A stretch of 7,984 nucleotides of DNA. Source: a bacterium. GTDB taxonomy: Bacteria; Chloroflexota; Chloroflexia; Thermomicrobiales; UBA6265. The notes under the pieces were generated by a model. The model saw only the letters and a program-made list of their open reading frames with translations. It had not been told where the DNA came from and made no database searches. This document shows positions 5,518 to 7,984 of this stretch, one piece after another; position 1 is the stretch's first letter; each line of letters opens with the position of its first letter. The translations under genes were made by a program, and so were the position numbers. The stretch covers positions 1 to 7,984 of the forward strand of contig JAPOLF010000091.1 of assembly GCA_029977305.1 (NCBI GenBank), in the 5' to 3' direction.

Positions 5518-6930
5518 CTAGGTGTACTGCCAGACGGAGACCCACTCGTTCGACGGATCCTCGATGTAGAGCTTCCCATTCGACATCCCGAGGTCAAATG
5601 GGTTCGAGAAGCCGTTCGCTGATGCCGAGCGGTAGCCAAAGTTGACGGTGTTGGTCCAGGTGGTGCTCACGGTGGTGGGTCTGGTCCAGACCGCGATGCG
5701 GTAGTTGCTGGCATCAGTGATGTAGACCGTCAAGCCGTCCGCTGAGGGAAGCGCAAAGCATGGGGTGCCCAGCTGACCGATGCCGCTGCCGGCAGCACCG
5801 AATTGCGTGGTCAGCGTCCACGATGTGCTCGAAGCATTCGGACGGTTCCACACCGTCACCTTGTTCCCGTAGTAACTGGGAGCGAAGAACGTCAATCCGT
5901 CGCTGGAGATGTGGCCACCCGTCGGCCAGCTGAAATCGGAGCTCGACCCGAAATTCACCAGGTGGGTCCAGGAATTGCTCGAGGTGGATGGTCGGCTCCA
6001 GACGTTGATGCGACTGTTGCGAGTGTCGCTCACGTACGCTTCCAAGCCATTGGGGCTGATACTGATGTGTGACGGATGGTAGAACGCGTTCGCGTCGAAC
6101 GCCTCGATGAAGCCGCCCCATGCCCAGGCGTCCGCCGTGCTGGCTCGCGTCCAGTAATACACTCGGTTCTCGTATTGACTGACCACGAACAGGACCAGTT
6201 GATCTGGCGACAGGGTGACTCCCCACGGGTTATTGAAAAACTGCTGGACAAGCGTCTGGGAATGGGCCCACGTGTTCGTGGAGGTGGACGCACGCGTCCA
6301 GATTGTCAGGCCCTGGAGGTCGGTGCTTGTGAGGAACATGGTCAAGCCATCGTTGCTCAGGTGCAATCCCCTGCCGCCGTAGTTGGTCGTGCTCACCATC
6401 GTCGAGACGGTGGTCAAGTTGCTCCACACGGGGAGAGGCGTTGGTGTCGGAGTGGAGGTTGGCGTAGCGGTCGGGGTAGCTGTCCCAATTGGAGTGTTGG
6501 TGTTAGTTGCGGTCGGGGTCGCGGTCGGTTCAGGGGTAGTGGTGGCGGTGCTCGTGGAGGTTGGAGTGGCGGTCGGCCCGGTGGGGGTGGAGGTCGGCGG
6601 AAGGGTGCAGACTGCGTCGATGCAGAGTCGGCTGCCGCGGCATTGGCGATCACTATTGCATGTTTCGCCGAGTGCCTTGTATCTGCATCGCCGAATGTCG
6701 CGATCACAGTAATCCGTGCAGCAATCGCGATTCTTTGTGCACTTGTTCTGCTCCGGATCATCGGTGCAGGGCCCCTCGACCGCGGCACCGTCCTTCCGGC
6801 GATTCTTTCGGCGACGCCGGGCGTCGACATCCTCCTCGTCCCACAGCGCGCGAAACATCCCGGCGACGCCGACGGCGCCGGCGGCACAAGCTGCGGCAAT
6901 GGCACGACGGTTTGGAAGTGGCAATTTCAT
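5518..6930 (-). CDS. Exported six-bladed beta-propeller protein with N-terminal ten-cysteine module (470 aa)
   Basis: This is probably a surface or secreted protein. From the ATG at 6930: residues 1-26 are signal-like with twin arginine (PNRRAIAAA) and an Ala/Gly-rich hydrophobic core; 31-34 is DEED; 38-46 is a basic RRRRKNRRK patch. Residues 55-108 hold ten cysteines (55, 64, 70, 71, 75, 82, 91, 97, 103, 108) in the same spacing as the beta-helix protein. Residues 109-167 are a Thr/Pro/Ser stalk. From ~168 to the end come six repeats of about 50 residues. Five carry a W-[TSN]-R-[AP]-[STN] signature (211, 260, 311, 361, 415), mostly with a second Trp ten residues on, and most blades have S-x-[DN]-G-L before a beta strand, as in NHL/SMP-30-like propellers. 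The last blade is shorter and ends WVSVWQYT at the stop. Ligand unknown. The start has AGGAGG 8 nt upstream; the in-frame ATG at 7005 is rejected. Confidence 0.87.
   Translation of the reverse strand: MKLPLPNRRAIAAACAAGAVGVAGMFRALWDEEDVDARRRRKNRRKDGAAVEGPCTDDPEQNKCTKNRDCCTDYCDRDIRRCRYKALGETCNSDRQCRGSRLCIDAVCTLPPTSTPTGPTATPTSTSTATTTPEPTATPTATNTNTPIGTATPTATPTSTPTPTPLPVWSNLTTVSTMVSTTNYGGRGLHLSNDGLTMFLTSTDLQGLTIWTRASTSTNTWAHSQTLVQQFFNNPWGVTLSPDQLVLFVVSQYENRVYYWTRASTADAWAWGGFIEAFDANAFYHPSHISISPNGLEAYVSDTRNSRINVWSRPSTSSNSWTHLVNFGSSSDFSWPTGGHISSDGLTFFAPSYYGNKVTVWNRPNASSTSWTLTTQFGAAGSGIGQLGTPCFALPSADGLTVYITDASNYRIAVWTRPTTVSTTWTNTVNFGYRSASANGFSNPFDLGMSNGKLYIEDPSNEWVSVWQYT
6430..6606 (-). repeat. Thr/Pro/Ser-rich stalk coding repeat
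   Basis: A degenerate tandem repeat encodes about 59 residues of TPT/TAT-type units between the cysteine module and the propeller. It is nearly twice as long as the equivalent stalk in the beta-helix protein. Length variation between strains would be expected. Confidence 0.7.
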
Positions 6931-6938
6931 CCGCACAT

Positions 6939-6944
6939 CCTCCT
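6939..6944 (-). promoter_or_regulatory. Ribosome binding site deciding the propeller-protein start
   Basis: A perfect AGGAGG on the minus strand stands 8 nt before the ATG at 6930. That start also places the twin-arginine signal near the N-terminus, which supports it over the in-frame ATG at 7005. Confidence 0.75.
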
Positions 6945-7103
6945 CGTAAGACTTGGGGCGGATGTTAGTAGAGCGCGGATTGCAGGGAAAGTCGTTTCGC
7001 ACCACAGAATTGCCACGGAATCGTCGTTACCCGCGTATGTACATGGGGCACGACCCCGCCGTCGAACGGGAGTAACGACCTCGACGCGGCGCGGGATCGG
7101 TTT

Positions 7104-7984
7104 TTACTCCACCGGCGCCAACGATGACGCCGCCACGTATCCCGTGACCACTTGTCCGCTTGAGCCGAGCGTCACCGGCCACCACACCGTGATGCCGTCG
7201 GAGACCGGGGGTTCGCCGAGGACGAGGCGGGTGTTGGCGCCGAGTTCGCCGATGGGTTGGGCATCGGCACGGGGTTCGGCGCGGACGACCAGCGGCTGGG
7301 TGATGACGATCGCGGTACCTCCGCCATGGAGGGTGGGGACACTCGGTCCGCTGAATGGCGGGACGCCATCGCCGTTCACCAACAGGAGTACGAGCACCAA
7401 GAGGTTGAGACCAAGCGCGACGCCAACGGCGCGCCAAAGCCACGTGGTGATCGTGCCGTGGTTGATGGTGGGCGCTGCGGGGTGCGAGGAAGACGCGGAG
7501 GTGGCCGGGGGAGCGCCGCCGGCGAGGCGTTGACGCTGCGGTGCTGGGGGGATGATGGGTCGGGCAGTCTGATGCTGCGCTGCGGGTTGGACCGGGAGCT
7601 TGGGCGCCTGGATCCACTGGCGATCGATGGGTTGGTGCTCGAGCGGGGGGAGATCACGGGCGAGGGCGGGGGTGTCGAGGCGGCCTTGCTCGAATTCGCC
7701 TTCGACCCCCATGCGGAACATGCGGGCGAGGGTTTCGATGTCGCCATAGCGGGAGGAGGGATTGGGGGCGAGGGCGTAGCGGAGGACATCGTCGACCCAC
7801 GGTGGGAGCCCGAGATTCGGGCGGAGCCGGGTGGGATCGATGGGGGCAGTTGAGCGACGGGCGGTGCGGAGTTCGGCGACGGTCGGGGTGCCGTCGCGGG
7901 AGATGTGTGGAGGCGTGGCAGTGAGCGCCTCGTAGATGATGCAGCCGAGGGCGTAGATGTCGGTCTGGGGGGTGACGGTGCCTC
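7104..7984 (-). CDS. Ser/Thr protein kinase, C-terminal part, with TM helix and external SH3-like domain (partial)
   Basis: The gene enters from beyond the right edge; 292 codons are visible, read from 7982. The first ~95 residues are the end of a Hanks-type kinase C-lobe: TDIYALGCIIYEAL is subdomain IX with the conserved Asp and Gly, and YALAPNPSSRYGDIETLAR is subdomain XI with the conserved Arg. The ATP-binding and catalytic loops lie outside the window. Next come a Pro/Gln/Ala-rich linker (~100-178), one TM helix at about 181-203 (WLWRAVGVALGLNLLVLVLLLVN), and a C-terminal domain at 222-292 resembling bacterial SH3 (VITQPLVVRAEPRADAQPIGEL, then WWPVTL and TGYVAASSL). The expected topology is kinase inside and SH3-like sensor outside, where PASTA kinases carry PASTA repeats. 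The stop is 173 bp upstream of the propeller gene. An ATG at 7721 is internal, not the start. Confidence 0.88.
   Translation of the reverse strand, partial: GTVTPQTDIYALGCIIYEALTATPPHISRDGTPTVAELRTARRSTAPIDPTRLRPNLGLPPWVDDVLRYALAPNPSSRYGDIETLARMFRMGVEGEFEQGRLDTPALARDLPPLEHQPIDRQWIQAPKLPVQPAAQHQTARPIIPPAPQRQRLAGGAPPATSASSSHPAAPTINHGTITTWLWRAVGVALGLNLLVLVLLLVNGDGVPPFSGPSVPTLHGGGTAIVITQPLVVRAEPRADAQPIGELGANTRLVLGEPPVSDGITVWWPVTLGSSGQVVTGYVAASSLAPVE

Noticed and set aside
6076..7533. 485-codon plus-strand frame opposite the propeller and kinase genes
   Set aside because: It spans two well supported minus-strand genes and their intergenic region, has low-complexity Gly/Arg composition, and has no homology-like motif.

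Overview
This is a high-GC bacterial window with six protein genes, one of them cut by the right edge. The style suggests Chloroflexota, most likely the Thermomicrobia/Thermomicrobiales: GC-rich codons, exported proteins with a short cysteine-rich module and a Thr/Pro stalk, a transmembrane Ser/Thr kinase and a soluble P450. That placement is inferred from protein style only, because the window holds no rRNA or other marker gene.

Left part (72-2378, all minus strand). Reading leftward, the genes are a small, very acidic Gly/Ala-rich protein of 88 residues with its own promoter, a strong 14-bp hairpin, a soluble cytochrome P450 of 430 residues, and a 155-residue protein that I do not recognise. 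The last gene has a textbook sigma-70-type promoter (TTGACA, 17 bp, TACGAT) overlapping the P450 stop codon, and an SOS-box-like near-palindrome covers its -10 element.

Middle part (2659-5398, plus strand). An exported right-handed beta-helix protein is followed, after a 208-bp leader containing a hairpin that can hide the ribosome binding site, by a 12-TM-type major facilitator exporter of the EntS/MFS_3 kind.

Right part (5518-7984, minus strand). An exported six-bladed beta-propeller protein converges on the transporter gene. Upstream of it, running off the window, is the C-terminal part of a Ser/Thr protein kinase with one TM helix and an external SH3-like domain.

The most interesting signal is that the beta-helix and beta-propeller proteins are built alike. 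Each has a twin-arginine signal-like N-terminus, a basic segment, a 54-residue module with ten cysteines in exactly the same spacing, and a Thr/Pro stalk. Only the C-terminal display domain differs. They look like members of a modular surface-protein family in which a knottin-like module carries different payload domains. No mobile element, CRISPR array or RNA gene was recognised, and no gene-free stretch exceeds 300 bases.
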